A DNA stretch of 64,000 bases from Thiocapsa marina 5811 (GTDB lineage: Bacteria > Pseudomonadota > Gammaproteobacteria > Chromatiales > Chromatiaceae), in NCBI RefSeq assembly GCF_000223985.1, contig NZ_AFWV01000001.1:483791-547790 (forward strand), in the 5' to 3' direction. This document shows, piece after piece, positions 34,061 to 42,996 of this stretch. The translations under genes and the position numbers were made by a program. Below the pieces are notes generated by a model that was given only the letters and a program-made list of their open reading frames with translations, did not search any database and had not been told where the DNA came from. The number at the start of each line of letters is the position of its first letter. Within the stretch, counting starts at the first letter, position 1.

Positions 34061-34945
34061 TCAGCCGGACGCCGGACCGATCAGGTCTTCCACGTTCACG
34101 GCATCGAAGATCCCGTCGAGCCAGGCGTCCAATTGCGCGACCGGCGCCGTGTCGATGCGCTGCTCCGCCCCTGCGGACAATGGGCCGAAGCGACGCGCGA
34201 GCAGACGCTTGAGGCTTTCGGCCTTTCCCTCGACCTTGCCCTCGGCCTTGCCCTCGACCTTGCCATCGGCTTTGCCCTTGACCTCGCCCTCGGCATAGAT
34301 CGATTGATACGCCTTCGTTTCCTGAATCGGGGTCACTAAGTTCAGCATCGCCCAGATCTCCTTCGCGGTCAGGCCGCGAAATCGCTCGAAAAACCAAAAC
34401 TCCAGCACCTGCCCCAGAATCTCACGCACCTCCGGGGCCAGCGACGCCTCTTGGACGGTGCGCCACAAGCCCTGCGCGCGGGCACGCAAGTCGTCATCGT
34501 CCGCGATCAGCAGTGGCGCAAAGACCGCCACGTAGGGGTTGTCCGGTTCGCGCGCCAGCCAGTTCGGCAAGACCTGCCGCAGCGCGACCTGCAGCAACGG
34601 CGCCTGGGCCTGGTTCGCCCAGCGTGGAAAGCGCGGACGGTCCTGCTCGCGCAGAAAGATCCCCACGCCGATCACATCCCGGTGCGGATGGGCCTCGCCG
34701 TACAGTCCGATCTTGGTCAGCAGATTGTACCAAGCGCTATCGGCATGCTGACCTTGGAATTCGACCACGTAGACCGGCCCATCGTGCCCGTCGGGCTCGA
34801 AAATGCCATCCAAACGCCGCTCCAGCCCTTTGATCGTCAGGGAACAGAAGCGGTAAGGACCGACCAGTTCACGACCGCCGGTGAGTACGCGGAAGGCTTC
34901 GGCGCCGGCGGAGAGAAAGAGGTAGATCGGGTGGTCCGTCTTCAT
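34061..34945 (-). CDS. DUF2887/Rpn-like nuclease-fold protein with Lys-Gly repeat
   Basis: 294 residues. MKTDHPIYLFLSAGAEAFRVLTG, KGLERRLDGIFEPDGHDGPVYVVEFQGQ (D and VEFQ of a PD-(D/E)xK fold) and IGLYGEAHPHRDVIGVGIFL match DUF2887. Near residues 222-246 a 12-bp-unit repeat encodes KGKADGKVEGKAEGKVEGKAE, then a DUF4351-like C-terminus (RLLARRFGPLSAGAEQRI). These proteins are common beside mobile DNA; a role in DNA cleavage is plausible but unproved. The internal repeat is expected to vary in number. Confidence 0.8.
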   Translation of the reverse strand: MKTDHPIYLFLSAGAEAFRVLTGGRELVGPYRFCSLTIKGLERRLDGIFEPDGHDGPVYVVEFQGQHADSAWYNLLTKIGLYGEAHPHRDVIGVGIFLREQDRPRFPRWANQAQAPLLQVALRQVLPNWLAREPDNPYVAVFAPLLIADDDDLRARAQGLWRTVQEASLAPEVREILGQVLEFWFFERFRGLTAKEIWAMLNLVTPIQETKAYQSIYAEGEVKGKADGKVEGKAEGKVEGKAESLKRLLARRFGPLSAGAEQRIDTAPVAQLDAWLDGIFDAVNVEDLIGPASG

Positions 34946-35074
34946 CGGTCGGCTCGGTTGTGGCGATATCCAACCCGCAGTTTACACGACTCGTTTGTGC
35001 GTCGCTGGCGTGCTCTCATGCCGGAGAGATTGTGAAAGAATTCGCCCGCTACGCTTTCTATCACTCTCACCGCA

Positions 35075-35330
35075 TCAAGTACCCATCCGGCGCAACACTG
35101 ATGAGGAGTTTGTGGTCGATCTGTTTGTCGATCTCAAACTCGGGGTGGGTCTTGAGGTATTCATGGACAGCGGTCTTGGGGTTGTCTCCGGGGCCCCAGG
35201 GGCGGTTCGGGAACATGTCTGCGGGCATGTCTTCGATGATGATGTCGAAGACGACGAGTCGCTGCCGACGCTGGTGAGCGGGGCTTAGGCTTCCAACTCG
35301 GCAGGGACGTGCTCATGAGGGCCTTGCTCG
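35075..35330 (-). pseudogene. Duplicated 3' fragment of the cephalosporin-hydroxylase-like gene
   Basis: Nearly identical at DNA level to 35735-35970, the 3' end of the intact gene downstream in coordinates (for example both share TCCGGCGCAAC, TGATGAGGAGTTTGTGG and TATTCATGGACAGCGG). Small indels break the frame. The copy ends at a palindromic repeat (35344-35406: GGCGCGGAGCGCC and GACACCGCAGAGCGGGTGTC). Confidence 0.85.
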
Positions 35331-35433
35331 CTACTCCGGCCATCGTGGCACGTGGCGCGGAGCGCCAGGTGCATGCGTGACACCGCAGAGCGGGTGTCAC
35401 GAGCGATCTTCAGACTTCGAATCTCTGCCTAGC

Positions 35434-35640
35434 TTACTTCCATACCTCATCCTCGGCCGTATCGTGCCATTCTTGGATCATTGCCGCCGAATGCTCTGAA
35501 AGAGCACGTAGCTCTGGATCGCTATAATGGTTTTCGAGCAGCATGACGATGCGCACATGCTGATTGTTCAGGGACCTGTAATCGTCAGGTATCGTCAGGA
35601 CACCGTCCTTCAGGTCCGCTTCGATCTCTATCGCATACAT
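35434..35640 (-). CDS. Small antitoxin-like protein
   Basis: 68 residues. MYAIEIEADLKDGVLTIPDDYR, then HVRIVMLLENHY and an acidic helix (SAAMIQEWHDTAEDEVWK) resemble the small VapB/AbrB-like antitoxins that precede RelE or PIN toxins. No partner toxin is found downstream, where only the duplicated fragment at 35075 remains. It may be an orphan antitoxin left after rearrangement. Confidence 0.55.
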   Translation of the reverse strand: MYAIEIEADLKDGVLTIPDDYRSLNNQHVRIVMLLENHYSDPELRALSEHSAAMIQEWHDTAEDEVWK

Positions 35641-35716
35641 TCGTCTTTGCCTCGAATCGAACGGTCTTTGGCGTCAACCGAACCGGCGCGGTTAAAGTTG
35701 CTCACTCCAACAACGC

Positions 35717-36487
35717 CTACCTCACCCGCTTCAGATACCCATCCGGCGCAACGCTGATGAGGAGTTTGTGGTCGATCTGGTTGTCGATCTCAAACTCGGG
35801 GTGGGTCTTGAGGTATTCATGGACAGCGGTCTTGGGGTTGTCGCCGGGGCCCCAGGGGCGGTCGGGGAACATGTCGGCCGGGAGGTCTTCGATGATGGTG
35901 TCGAAGACGACGCAGTAACTGCCGACGCTGGTGAGCGGGGCGTAGGCTTCCAACTCGGCCAGGACGTGGTCGTGGGTGTGGTTGGAGTCGAGACAGACCA
36001 GGATGCGTTGATGTTCGGCGGCGATGGCCTGGACACGCGCGATGACGTCCGGGGCGATGGATGAGCCCTCGATCATGTCGATGCGGTGGGCCATCGGGTG
36101 GGCCTCGATAGCCGTGCGGTTGTGGGCACGGATATCGATATCGAGGCCGAGCACGCGGCGGCGGGTTGCCTTGGGATCGAGTGTCGTGCCGCTTTCAACC
36201 GCATCGCAATAATCGAGCAACGCGAGCATGGAGGCACTGAAGATCAGCGAGCCGCCGTGGGCGATGCCGGTCTCGATGATGAGGTCTGGCTTGACTTGCC
36301 AGATCAGCTCCTGCATCGCGACGATGTCTTGGGGGTATTGAATGATGGGGCGACCTTGCCAGAAGAAGTTATAGGAGTACTTCGGCAGCGTCGAGGCTAA
36401 TAGAAACTCGTGGCCTGCTTTCGTGAGTTGTCGGTCGTCGCTCACCGCGGCGAGGCGGTTATGAACCTCCTGCTCAAACTCCGTCAT
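35717..36487 (-). CDS. Cephalosporin-hydroxylase-family (CmcI-like) methyltransferase fold protein
   Basis: 256 residues, ATG at 36485-36487. PIIQYPQDIVAMQELIWQVKPDLIIETGIAHGGSLIFSASML near 40-80 holds the SAM-binding site. VLGLDIDIRAHN, EGSSIAPDVIARV, LVCLDSNHTHDHVLAELEAY and DTIIEDLPADMFPDRPWGPGDNP are signature motifs of PF04989. These proteins occur in O-antigen loci, where they probably methylate or otherwise modify a sugar. Its 3' end is duplicated at 35075-35330, and the gene overlaps the methyltransferase fragment at 36474. Confidence 0.9.
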   Translation of the reverse strand: MTEFEQEVHNRLAAVSDDRQLTKAGHEFLLASTLPKYSYNFFWQGRPIIQYPQDIVAMQELIWQVKPDLIIETGIAHGGSLIFSASMLALLDYCDAVESGTTLDPKATRRRVLGLDIDIRAHNRTAIEAHPMAHRIDMIEGSSIAPDVIARVQAIAAEHQRILVCLDSNHTHDHVLAELEAYAPLTSVGSYCVVFDTIIEDLPADMFPDRPWGPGDNPKTAVHEYLKTHPEFEIDNQIDHKLLISVAPDGYLKRVR

Positions 36488-36690
36488 GGTCGACCCCGAT
36501 GTAGTGGTAGGCATTGTTGGACATTTGCTTGATTTCTGAAAGATAGTTTGAGTTCATCAGGTAGATCGTCGCACCAGGCTGTAGTCCTTGGAGCGCATCG
36601 GCTGGCGAGCGAACCTCTAATCCCGTTCCCGGCGAGAACTGACCTTGCTTGGCTGGGTTGACGTCGATCACAAGGTTGACCGGTTTTCCG
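36474..36690 (-). pseudogene. C-terminal fragment of a sugar methyltransferase
   Basis: The minus strand reads KPVNLVIDVNPAKQGQFSPGTGLEVR, PGATIYLMNSNYLSEIKQMS and ends GVDHDGV before a TGA. This is the C-terminal domain of a C-methyltransferase like that at 37879 (VVDRNPAKQGKYLPG). A stop (TAG) and unrelated sequence precede it at about 36696, so the N-terminal methyltransferase domain has been lost. Confidence 0.7.
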
Positions 36691-36717
36691 ATGCGTTAGC
36701 GCAGAAGGGCAAAATGC

Positions 36718-37584
36718 TCATAACGATTCCTCGCGAACACCAACAATACAGGGCGGATCGAACAGATTGTCGGGGCGCGCGCCAAACCGCAGAAGGTCAC
36801 GGCGGCCATAATCGTCGGCGATGCGCTCCGCGAGCTGACGCACGGTTACGGGGATCCCGGAGCAAATATTGACCGGGCCTTGCCGTTGGCCGAGAGCGGT
36901 GTCAGCGATCATTGCGCCGACCTCGCGTACATCGAGAAAGTCGCGGATCTGGTTGCCGCTCGTCAACTCGGCCGGCTCGCCGGCTTCAAGTTTCTGGCGC
37001 AGATAGGGAACCAAGCGCCGCGAGTCCTCGCCCTCGCCATAGAGATAGAAGAGACGACACCAGGCGAACTCGACATCGGCGGCCGGGAGAAGTTGGCTCA
37101 GGACCTGAAAGACTGATGCTTTACATGCGGCGTATAGGATATTTGGCTTGAGTGGAGTGGTTGTTTTCAGCATCCCCGCGTCGAGATCATATTCCGCGCA
37201 GGTGCCTACGCCCACGAAGCGCCGCCCGCCCGCTTCCTGAAATGCCTGAGCCAGGCGGAGCGTTCCGGTCAGACACTCGATATTGATCGGAGAGGTAAGG
37301 TACTGGCCAGGCTCGGCATACCAGGCGGTGTGGATGAGCGTTTCGACGCCCTGCAGTGCCTGATAAAGCCGTTCGTGCGGCTCCGAAAACAGATCGTCGG
37401 TTTCAATAACGTGCAGATTCGCCGTACCGAGATCTTCGGGTACTGTCCCGGTGCGGACGATGATTCGGACGCGATGCCCCTGCTCCACGAGATGGCGCAG
37501 GATCTGCCGACCGACAAAGCCGGTTGCTCCGGTCAAGGCAATCGTGGTCAAGGCTGAATCCTGTTGTGCGTTGGAAACTTGCAT
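36718..37584 (-). CDS. NAD-dependent epimerase/dehydratase, probable NDP-sugar 4-ketoreductase
   Basis: 288 residues. IALTGATGFVGRQILRHL near residue 16 is the NAD(P) motif. TLIHTAWYAEPGQYL near 84, LYAACKASVFQVLS near 150 (YxxxK) and WCRLFYLYGEGED near 177 are extended-SDR features. In the CDP-sugar branch it is the best candidate for reducing the 4-keto group after C-methylation. The N-terminal dozen residues (MQVSNAQQDSAL) are extra to the fold. The C-terminus is close to normal length despite neighbouring damage. Confidence 0.8.
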   Translation of the reverse strand: MQVSNAQQDSALTTIALTGATGFVGRQILRHLVEQGHRVRIIVRTGTVPEDLGTANLHVIETDDLFSEPHERLYQALQGVETLIHTAWYAEPGQYLTSPINIECLTGTLRLAQAFQEAGGRRFVGVGTCAEYDLDAGMLKTTTPLKPNILYAACKASVFQVLSQLLPAADVEFAWCRLFYLYGEGEDSRRLVPYLRQKLEAGEPAELTSGNQIRDFLDVREVGAMIADTALGQRQGPVNICSGIPVTVRQLAERIADDYGRRDLLRFGARPDNLFDPPCIVGVREESL

Positions 37585-37788
37585 CGTCGCGGTTGCGCCG
37601 GGAAGTCCAAGCGCAGGATGGGATCATCGGATAGAGCAGTTTGCGAACACCGCCTGACGACGCCCGTACCACTGCTGATGACTTGGCGGGTAGGCAGGAA
37701 TCGCGTTATCGGGTTGTTCACTCCGACCAGATTCCTCACAGCGCGATCCTCTGAACCGCTTACGAGCGGGACCAACGCGCAGCCGGCA

Positions 37789-37881
37789 GATGATCATCCC
37801 GGCCGTGCGTGTTGCCAATGCTTACCGGGCGACTAAAGTCGCCCCTACAGGTTGGTCGATCGTTTCCCGGAAATCACCTTA
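37789..37881. mobile_element. MITE-like element, left-truncated, ending on a stop codon
   Basis: From TGATCATCCCGGCCGTGCG through the palindrome GGGCGACTAAAGTCGCCC to TTCCCGGAAATCACC, then TTA at 37879-37881. That TTA is the TAA stop codon of the methyltransferase read on the minus strand. About 15 bases of the left terminal repeat are missing compared with the copy at 47160. Confidence 0.85.
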
Positions 37882-39105
37882 GTCGATGATCAGATCCGGG
37901 ATCCCGGTGACGAAGCGTGCACCCCAGTCCCGCGCATAAGCCAGTTGCGCCTTGACCTCGGTGCTTAAGTTCCAGGGGAGCACGATGATGGCGTCGGGCT
38001 TCGTCTGCCGCAGACGCTCTTCCCCGACGATCGGGATGCGGCTGCCCGGCAGATATTTGCCCTGCTTCGCCGGGTTACGGTCGACGACGTAAGGCAGAAG
38101 GTCGGGGCGCACGCCGGCGTAGTTGAGCAGGGTGTTGCCTTTGGCCGCCGCACCATACGCGGCGAGGGTTCGGCCCTGCTGCTTGGCGTCGATCAGGTAG
38201 GCCAGGAAGCGATTCTTGACCTGGTCGGTCTTGGCCTGAAAGCCCGCGTACCCCTCGGGGCAGTCGAGTCGCGCGGCTTGTTCGCGCCGTAGGATGGCAT
38301 CGACGCGGGGGTCTCGCGGATGTTGGCCGGTGTCGGTGCGCTGGGCAAAGACGCGCAGGCTGCCGCCGTGGGTCGGAAGCTCGTCGACATCGAAGACGCG
38401 CAGCCCGTTCGCCTGGAAGATCCGTTCCACCGCCATGAGCGAGAGGTAGGAGAAGTGCTCGTGGTAGATGGTGTCGAACTGGGTTTCGTCGATCAGGCGC
38501 AGCAGATGGGGAAACTCGAAGGTCGCCACACCTCGGGGCTTCAGCAGTCGGGCGAAGCCGCCGACGAAATCGTTGATGTCCGGCACATGGGCGAGGACGT
38601 TGTTCGCGGCGGTGAGATCGGCCTGGCGGCCTTGTGCAACCAGGGTCTCGGCCAGGCGAACACCGAAGAAGTCCTCGACGATGGCGATGCCCTTGGCGCG
38701 GGCGGCATCGGCGGTGCCGGTGGTGGGCTCGATGCCGGTGCAGGGGATGCCGCGGGCCTGGACGTACTGCAGCAGATAGCCGTCGTTGGCGGCGATCTCG
38801 ACGACATGGCTCGCGTCGGTCAGGCCGAAGCGCTCGACCATGGCGGCGACATAGCGCTCGGCGTGGGCGAGCCAGGTGCTGGAAAAGCTGCTGAAGTAGG
38901 CGTAATCGGCATCGAAGAGCGCGTCGGCGTGCGCAAAATCCTCTGTCTGCACCAGCCAACAGTGTTCGCAGACCAACACGCGCAGCGGATACCAGATCTC
39001 CGGAGCACGCAGGGCCTCTTCCGTCAGATAGGCGTTGGACGGCGGCGCGCTGCCGAGGTCGACGAACGGCAGGGTGAGGGGGGATTGGCAGTGGCGACAG
39101 TTCAT
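37879..39105 (-). CDS. NDP-hexose C-methyltransferase (three-domain type)
   Basis: 408 residues. The N-terminal zinc motif MNCRHCQSPL ... VLVCEHCWLVQ (two Cys pairs) is Methyltransf_13. VVEIAANDGYLLQYVQARGIPCTGIEPT near 102 is the SAM site, with ANNVLAHVPDINDFV. IYHEHFSYLSL near 216 supplies the conserved His/Glu of the C3-methyltransferase family (TylC3-like). The C-terminal domain has YGAAAKGNTLLNYAG and VVDRNPAKQGKYLPG. It should add a methyl branch to a 4-keto-6-deoxyhexose made by RfbF/RfbG. Stop codon TAA is the target-site copy of the adjacent MITE. Confidence 0.9.
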   Translation of the reverse strand: MNCRHCQSPLTLPFVDLGSAPPSNAYLTEEALRAPEIWYPLRVLVCEHCWLVQTEDFAHADALFDADYAYFSSFSSTWLAHAERYVAAMVERFGLTDASHVVEIAANDGYLLQYVQARGIPCTGIEPTTGTADAARAKGIAIVEDFFGVRLAETLVAQGRQADLTAANNVLAHVPDINDFVGGFARLLKPRGVATFEFPHLLRLIDETQFDTIYHEHFSYLSLMAVERIFQANGLRVFDVDELPTHGGSLRVFAQRTDTGQHPRDPRVDAILRREQAARLDCPEGYAGFQAKTDQVKNRFLAYLIDAKQQGRTLAAYGAAAKGNTLLNYAGVRPDLLPYVVDRNPAKQGKYLPGSRIPIVGEERLRQTKPDAIIVLPWNLSTEVKAQLAYARDWGARFVTGIPDLIID

Positions 39106-39117
39106 GGGCTTTCTCGG

Positions 39118-39633
39118 TCAGAAGACCTGCCACGGCAGACCGGCTGTCTGGCGGCTGACGACGCGCGGATGCGCATCGATGGGTTTGATGAGGCGCCGGA
39201 GTTGTTGCTGAACGTCGGCGGGGTTGATCGCGTGTGGCCGCAGGCGCGAGCGCTTGGTCGGCTGCTCGAGGTGCAGGATCACCCGCAGGCGGCGTGCCCC
39301 GCAGACGGCTTGCGCGAGCCGCTTCTCATCCGGCTCGGCGGCGTTGAGCTTGGCCGGCAAGATGGCCGATAGGGTGTCGAACAGTTTCCTGGCGACCTCC
39401 TCGGAGAGTGCGCTTGGCTTGGTGCGATCATGTGAGCGGTAGTCCTTGACCTCGATCAGCCAAGCGGTCCGGCTGGATTCCGTTTCGACCGCAAGGGCAT
39501 CGAGCGCCTTGATGCCGTGCCACATTTTGCCGAAGTGATTGCGGTAGAAGCGCCAATTATCGTAACGCCCGACACGCCAGCCGTCCGGAAAATCGAACGT
39601 GAGTCCATCGATCTCCAGACGCTGCATCCTCAC
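39118..39633 (-). CDS. PD-(D/E)xK-like protein, partner of the ATPase upstream (pair 1)
   Basis: 171 residues with a GTG start (39631-39633) overlapping the ATPase TGA (GTGA); an ATG at 39625-39627 is possible. [11 protein letters not shown] near 40-50 followed by [15 protein letters not shown] near 57-70 gives D45 and E61-x-K63, the PD-(D/E)xK nuclease pattern. The protein is about the size of stand-alone restriction-type nuclease domains. Coupling to an ABC/OLD-type ATPase is the organisation of many two-gene anti-phage systems. Not matched to a named family; the catalytic reading is inference. Confidence 0.6.
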   Translation of the reverse strand: MRMQRLEIDGLTFDFPDGWRVGRYDNWRFYRNHFGKMWHGIKALDALAVETESSRTAWLIEVKDYRSHDRTKPSALSEEVARKLFDTLSAILPAKLNAAEPDEKRLAQAVCGARRLRVILHLEQPTKRSRLRPHAINPADVQQQLRRLIKPIDAHPRVVSRQTAGLPWQVF

Positions 39634-40679
39634 AGGTCCTCGGCCAAGAATCGGTCGCTCTGCGCCAGCTCCTCGTCGAGCGCTGCAATGTCGCCGATGT
39701 CATCGGGGCTGCGACCTTGCTCGACCGCGACGCCATCCGAGGACAGGTGCAGCCCAAAAAAACGGGCGTCCAATTTGGGACCAGCCCTGGAGCCGAGCAG
39801 GATCTCGATCTCTCGCAAGAGAAAAAGGCTGTGGGTTGCGAAAAAGACCTGGATGCCGGAACCCGCGATGTCGAGCATGCTGCGGGCGACGTCTTTGATC
39901 AGTCGCGGATTTAGATTGGCCTCGGGCTCGTCCCAAAAGAGGTAGCCCTTATTCAGCAATGCCCCGGTGGCGATCAGACGTGCGAGCATGCCGAGCTTGC
40001 GTAATCCCTCGGCGACCAGGGGCATTTCCATGCGACCGGTTGCGTTGCGCAGGTAGAAACGACCGTTCTTCTCGAGCTCGATCGCGCCGCCCATGGCGGC
40101 TTCCAGAGGCGTGAGCAGTTCTCGGACCTGCTTTTCACGCGGACCACGTTGTGTCGGCGCCCCGAGCAGTACGGCGGTGTCGCGCCAGGTCTCTTCCAGC
40201 TCCAGGTAATGCCCCTCGTAGACCGACACGAAGTTTGGATAGATGGTGAGCAGCTCGCGTGTCGGCAGGTACACCGGGGCCGACTCGAGCCAGGCGGTCG
40301 GCAAGGTGTCGATGCTGACCTCGGTCTTGCTGTTGGAAGCAAAGCCGAAAGCCGTGTCGAGCCGAGGGTCATCGAAACTCAGCCTGATATCGCAACGTTC
40401 TCGACCACGTCGGCGGCGCGCCAGTCGGCCCAACGCCTCGGGCCGAAAGACATTGATCAACTTCTCGGCATAGCGGGTTTGAAGCAGCGCTTTGGTCGGC
40501 GCGGTGCCATGCGGCTTGCGCCCCTCTTCGGCACTGACCGCAGCGATGGCGTAGGCCAGCTTGAGCAGATGGGTCTTGCCGGAACCGTTCTCTCCGACGA
40601 TCACGTTGAGGTGTCGACCGAATCTGAGCTTGGCCTCGACAAACACGGTCAGGTTGCTGATGTCGAGTTGTTTGATCAT
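39630..40679 (-). CDS. AAA (OLD/ABC-type) ATPase, pair 1
   Basis: 349 residues from ATG 40679. Walker A GENGSGKT (29-36), [14 protein letters not shown] near 137, an ABC-signature-like [13 protein letters not shown] (223-235), Walker [15 protein letters not shown] (245-258) and H-loop FFATHS (279-284) form a complete SMC/OLD-type head. No TOPRIM domain is fused; the nuclease-like function would be supplied by the overlapping downstream gene. It starts a two-gene unit inside the CDP-sugar operon; upstream (40680-41057) is a repeat element. Confidence 0.85.
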   Translation of the reverse strand: MIKQLDISNLTVFVEAKLRFGRHLNVIVGENGSGKTHLLKLAYAIAAVSAEEGRKPHGTAPTKALLQTRYAEKLINVFRPEALGRLARRRRGRERCDIRLSFDDPRLDTAFGFASNSKTEVSIDTLPTAWLESAPVYLPTRELLTIYPNFVSVYEGHYLELEETWRDTAVLLGAPTQRGPREKQVRELLTPLEAAMGGAIELEKNGRFYLRNATGRMEMPLVAEGLRKLGMLARLIATGALLNKGYLFWDEPEANLNPRLIKDVARSMLDIAGSGIQVFFATHSLFLLREIEILLGSRAGPKLDARFFGLHLSSDGVAVEQGRSPDDIGDIAALDEELAQSDRFLAEDL

Positions 40680-40805
40680 GCCGGTGATGTGGTCAGGGCG
40701 CGGTGCTTACGGGCATTGATCGTAACTGAGCCCAGATCGGAATCGCCAGGCTTGTTAATCTCGGACCGACGTGCACGCCCCATCTAGCCTCTTCGCGCCG
40801 CCACC

Positions 40806-40996
40806 AACTCGCTCCCACGCGCCCCCAACTTGCTCCCACGCTCCGCGTGGGAGTGTCGGCCCGACGCTCTGCGTCGCGGGGCAGCGGTCGTTTCGCGGGC
40901 GCGGGGTCCGGCGCCGGGGATGCGCATCGACCTGGTGGCAGGGACGCGGAGCGTCCCGGCTACACTCCTACGCGGAGCGTGGGAGCGAGCGTCGGT
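40806..40996. repeat. Composite palindromic repeat element (about 190 bp)
   Basis: Left arm GCTCCCACGCTCCGCGTGGG...GACGCTCTGCGTCGCGG and right arm GGGACGCGGAGCGTCCCGG...CTACGCGGAGCGTGGGAGC enclose a middle containing GATCGACCTGGTGGCA-like sequence. The same composite, with similar middle, occurs at 49513-49690. It separates the two ATPase/nuclease pairs. Confidence 0.85.
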
Positions 40997-41057
40997 TGGT
41001 GCATACCGGCGTAGGCCCGTTGGGGGACGAGTCTCCTCGTGAATTGGGCGTGCACGA

Positions 41058-41636
41058 TCATGAGCTAGCCCGCTCCGGACTCCAATGGCCATGGCCGGCG
41101 GCATCGAGCGCAACCTTGATAAACGGCAGACAACCCAGGTCGTCCAGAAGTGCTTGACCTGTTTCCCATTCTTCATAGGCAACAAGGGCGTCGTGCTGAT
41201 CCTCGGCCACTACTGGATCGATCGTCATTTTTAGAAGGATCGGGTCGGTCGTCGCATGACCCATGACGGCACGATGATAGCCAACCATCAGTTCGACCTT
41301 CGGGGTGAGGTTCACCTCCAGCACACCCGCCAACGCGAGTGCATGATGCCAAGCTCCGATCCATTGCAACTTGATGGTGCGCCAGCTTTTTGGGCGAACG
41401 GTTCGCTTGAGTTCAACGAGTAAGGCTTGCCAGCCTGAATCGGTTGGCTGCAGAAGGATGCCGTCTGCTCTTTTCTGATTTCTAAACACGAACCTCGTGT
41501 TCGCTTTGTAACAGAACAGAATTGACTCGGAAGGCAACGACAATACCAGTGCGGCCGTTCCTGTTTCCTCCGTCTCGATGACAGTCAAGCTGCGCCCTTC
41601 GGCAAAGGCTTCGCGCTGAAAACGCTCAAGTTTCAT
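41058..41636 (-). CDS. PD-(D/E)xK-like protein, partner of the ATPase upstream (pair 2)
   Basis: 192 residues from ATG 41634-41636 (a GTG one codon earlier is also possible), overlapping the ATPase stop by about 11 bases. NQKRADGILLQ supplies D58, GWQALLVELKRT supplies E75-x-K77 and IKLQW supplies Q91, a convincing PD-(D/E)xK-type order. It does not look closely similar to the pair-1 partner beyond this pattern. Predicted nuclease or nuclease-fold effector; no named family recognised. Confidence 0.6.
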   Translation of the reverse strand: MKLERFQREAFAEGRSLTVIETEETGTAALVLSLPSESILFCYKANTRFVFRNQKRADGILLQPTDSGWQALLVELKRTVRPKSWRTIKLQWIGAWHHALALAGVLEVNLTPKVELMVGYHRAVMGHATTDPILLKMTIDPVVAEDQHDALVAYEEWETGQALLDDLGCLPFIKVALDAAGHGHWSPERASS

Positions 41637-42996
41637 CACCCAATCCTTGGTGGCTGTTGAGAGAGATGGTTTCCTTGGTCAACCGCACCAGGCTGTCGTT
41701 GAAGGCCGTGGCAGCGATACCGCTCGCCGAGACTTCAAGCGGCGAAATCCGCGTTCCGTCACGGCCATCACCGGATGGCTGGACCTTGAAATGCCAGGCT
41801 GTCACCTCGGTGGGCTTCAAGGTTTCCTGCTCCTCCATCCCGAGGGCGGACAACTGGTTGTGGCCGAGTGCCGATGCCTTGACCAGATTGCTGAACTGTT
41901 GAAACAGGCTGTCGCCGTGTGTTGTTAGCCAGACCGGCAATCCTGAGTTGACCAAGCGGACCAGCGCGCGCGCCAGTCGCCCTTGCATCTCCAGATGAAG
42001 GTGCGCCTCCGGCTCTTCGATGATCAGCGATCGGAAGTCGTCTCGACTCCGCAGAAACATCAAGAGCGGCGCCAGCTCCGTCACGAGCGAAGATGTCAAC
42101 CACAGGGGGATGGCCGTCGTAGCGGTCCCGCTGGGCCGATACTGGTAGTCCGGCAGAGGCGCGGCATCCGGACGAAGACTGCCGCGGATGATGTCGCGTT
42201 CGAGTTGGTCCGCAATCGCCGCGTATTTACCCTGCTCGTTATGCGTGAGGCCTACCAGACGCTGGACGAACCTGCGGGTGGGGAGGCTCAGCGGCAATGT
42301 TGCCTCCTCAAGGTGGCCGAAACTGCCACTTAAGGCGATGGATGCGAGCTGCTTGCGCATCAACACAAATCCAGTGCGCGCGGCAGGCAAGTAGAGGATC
42401 TCGCCGCGAGGGATCGGATTGAGCGGGGACATCATCTGGAACAGGGGTGCGCTGAGATCACCCATCACCAGGTTCCAGGTGAGATAACGGATCATGCGGT
42501 AGAGATCGGCACGGCTGGGTTTGACGCCAGGCAACGGAAAACGCACATAGTCCGCGCCGCGTGAGTAACGCGCCGTCTCCATGGGGCTGTCGTTCCAGCG
42601 CAGCATGAGCGGCTTCTCGCGACAATAGTCGCGCAGGCGAAGGGTTTTGGGTTGAATCCGCCCCTCCCCGAACACCGCATCGCAGAGCGTCTTGCGGCGA
42701 TGGTTGAGGACATCGCCGAACCAGGCCACAAGAGGACGAGCTTCGTCGTCGCCGACTTTGGTCTCGTTGCCGATGCAGGCGCGTAGCCAGTCCTCGCATC
42801 GCTGATAGCTCTCGTTCTCCGGCGGAGACTCGGGGAAGAGCTCGCGCCCCAGTGCAATGACCCCCCAAAGCAGGGCCATGACGTAGCTCTTGCCCGCGTT
42901 GTTGTCGCCGGTGAAGAGCATCAGGGGTGCAATACGGACCGCGCCTTCGCGCATGCGCCCTACGTGCTCGAACTGAAGCGTCCAACGCTGCTTCAT
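41626..42996 (-). CDS. AAA (OLD/ABC-type) ATPase, pair 2
   Basis: 456 residues. Walker A GDNNAGKS (30-37), LYLPAARTGFVLMRKQL near 201-217 (same place as YLPTREL in pair 1), Walker B SLIIEEPEAHLH (323-334) and H-loop WLTTHGDSLFQQF (356-368). The helical insertion is longer than in pair 1. The ATG at 42994-42996 overlaps the TGA of the RfbC-like gene (ATGA), so it is translated with a sugar-biosynthesis gene. It probably acts with the downstream nuclease-like protein. Confidence 0.85.
   Translation of the reverse strand: MKQRWTLQFEHVGRMREGAVRIAPLMLFTGDNNAGKSYVMALLWGVIALGRELFPESPPENESYQRCEDWLRACIGNETKVGDDEARPLVAWFGDVLNHRRKTLCDAVFGEGRIQPKTLRLRDYCREKPLMLRWNDSPMETARYSRGADYVRFPLPGVKPSRADLYRMIRYLTWNLVMGDLSAPLFQMMSPLNPIPRGEILYLPAARTGFVLMRKQLASIALSGSFGHLEEATLPLSLPTRRFVQRLVGLTHNEQGKYAAIADQLERDIIRGSLRPDAAPLPDYQYRPSGTATTAIPLWLTSSLVTELAPLLMFLRSRDDFRSLIIEEPEAHLHLEMQGRLARALVRLVNSGLPVWLTTHGDSLFQQFSNLVKASALGHNQLSALGMEEQETLKPTEVTAWHFKVQPSGDGRDGTRISPLEVSASGIAATAFNDSLVRLTKETISLNSHQGLGDET

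Noticed and set aside
38320..39372. A 350-codon plus-strand frame across the C-methyltransferase and pair-1 partner
   Set aside because: Shadow frame without motifs, spanning two unrelated minus-strand genes.
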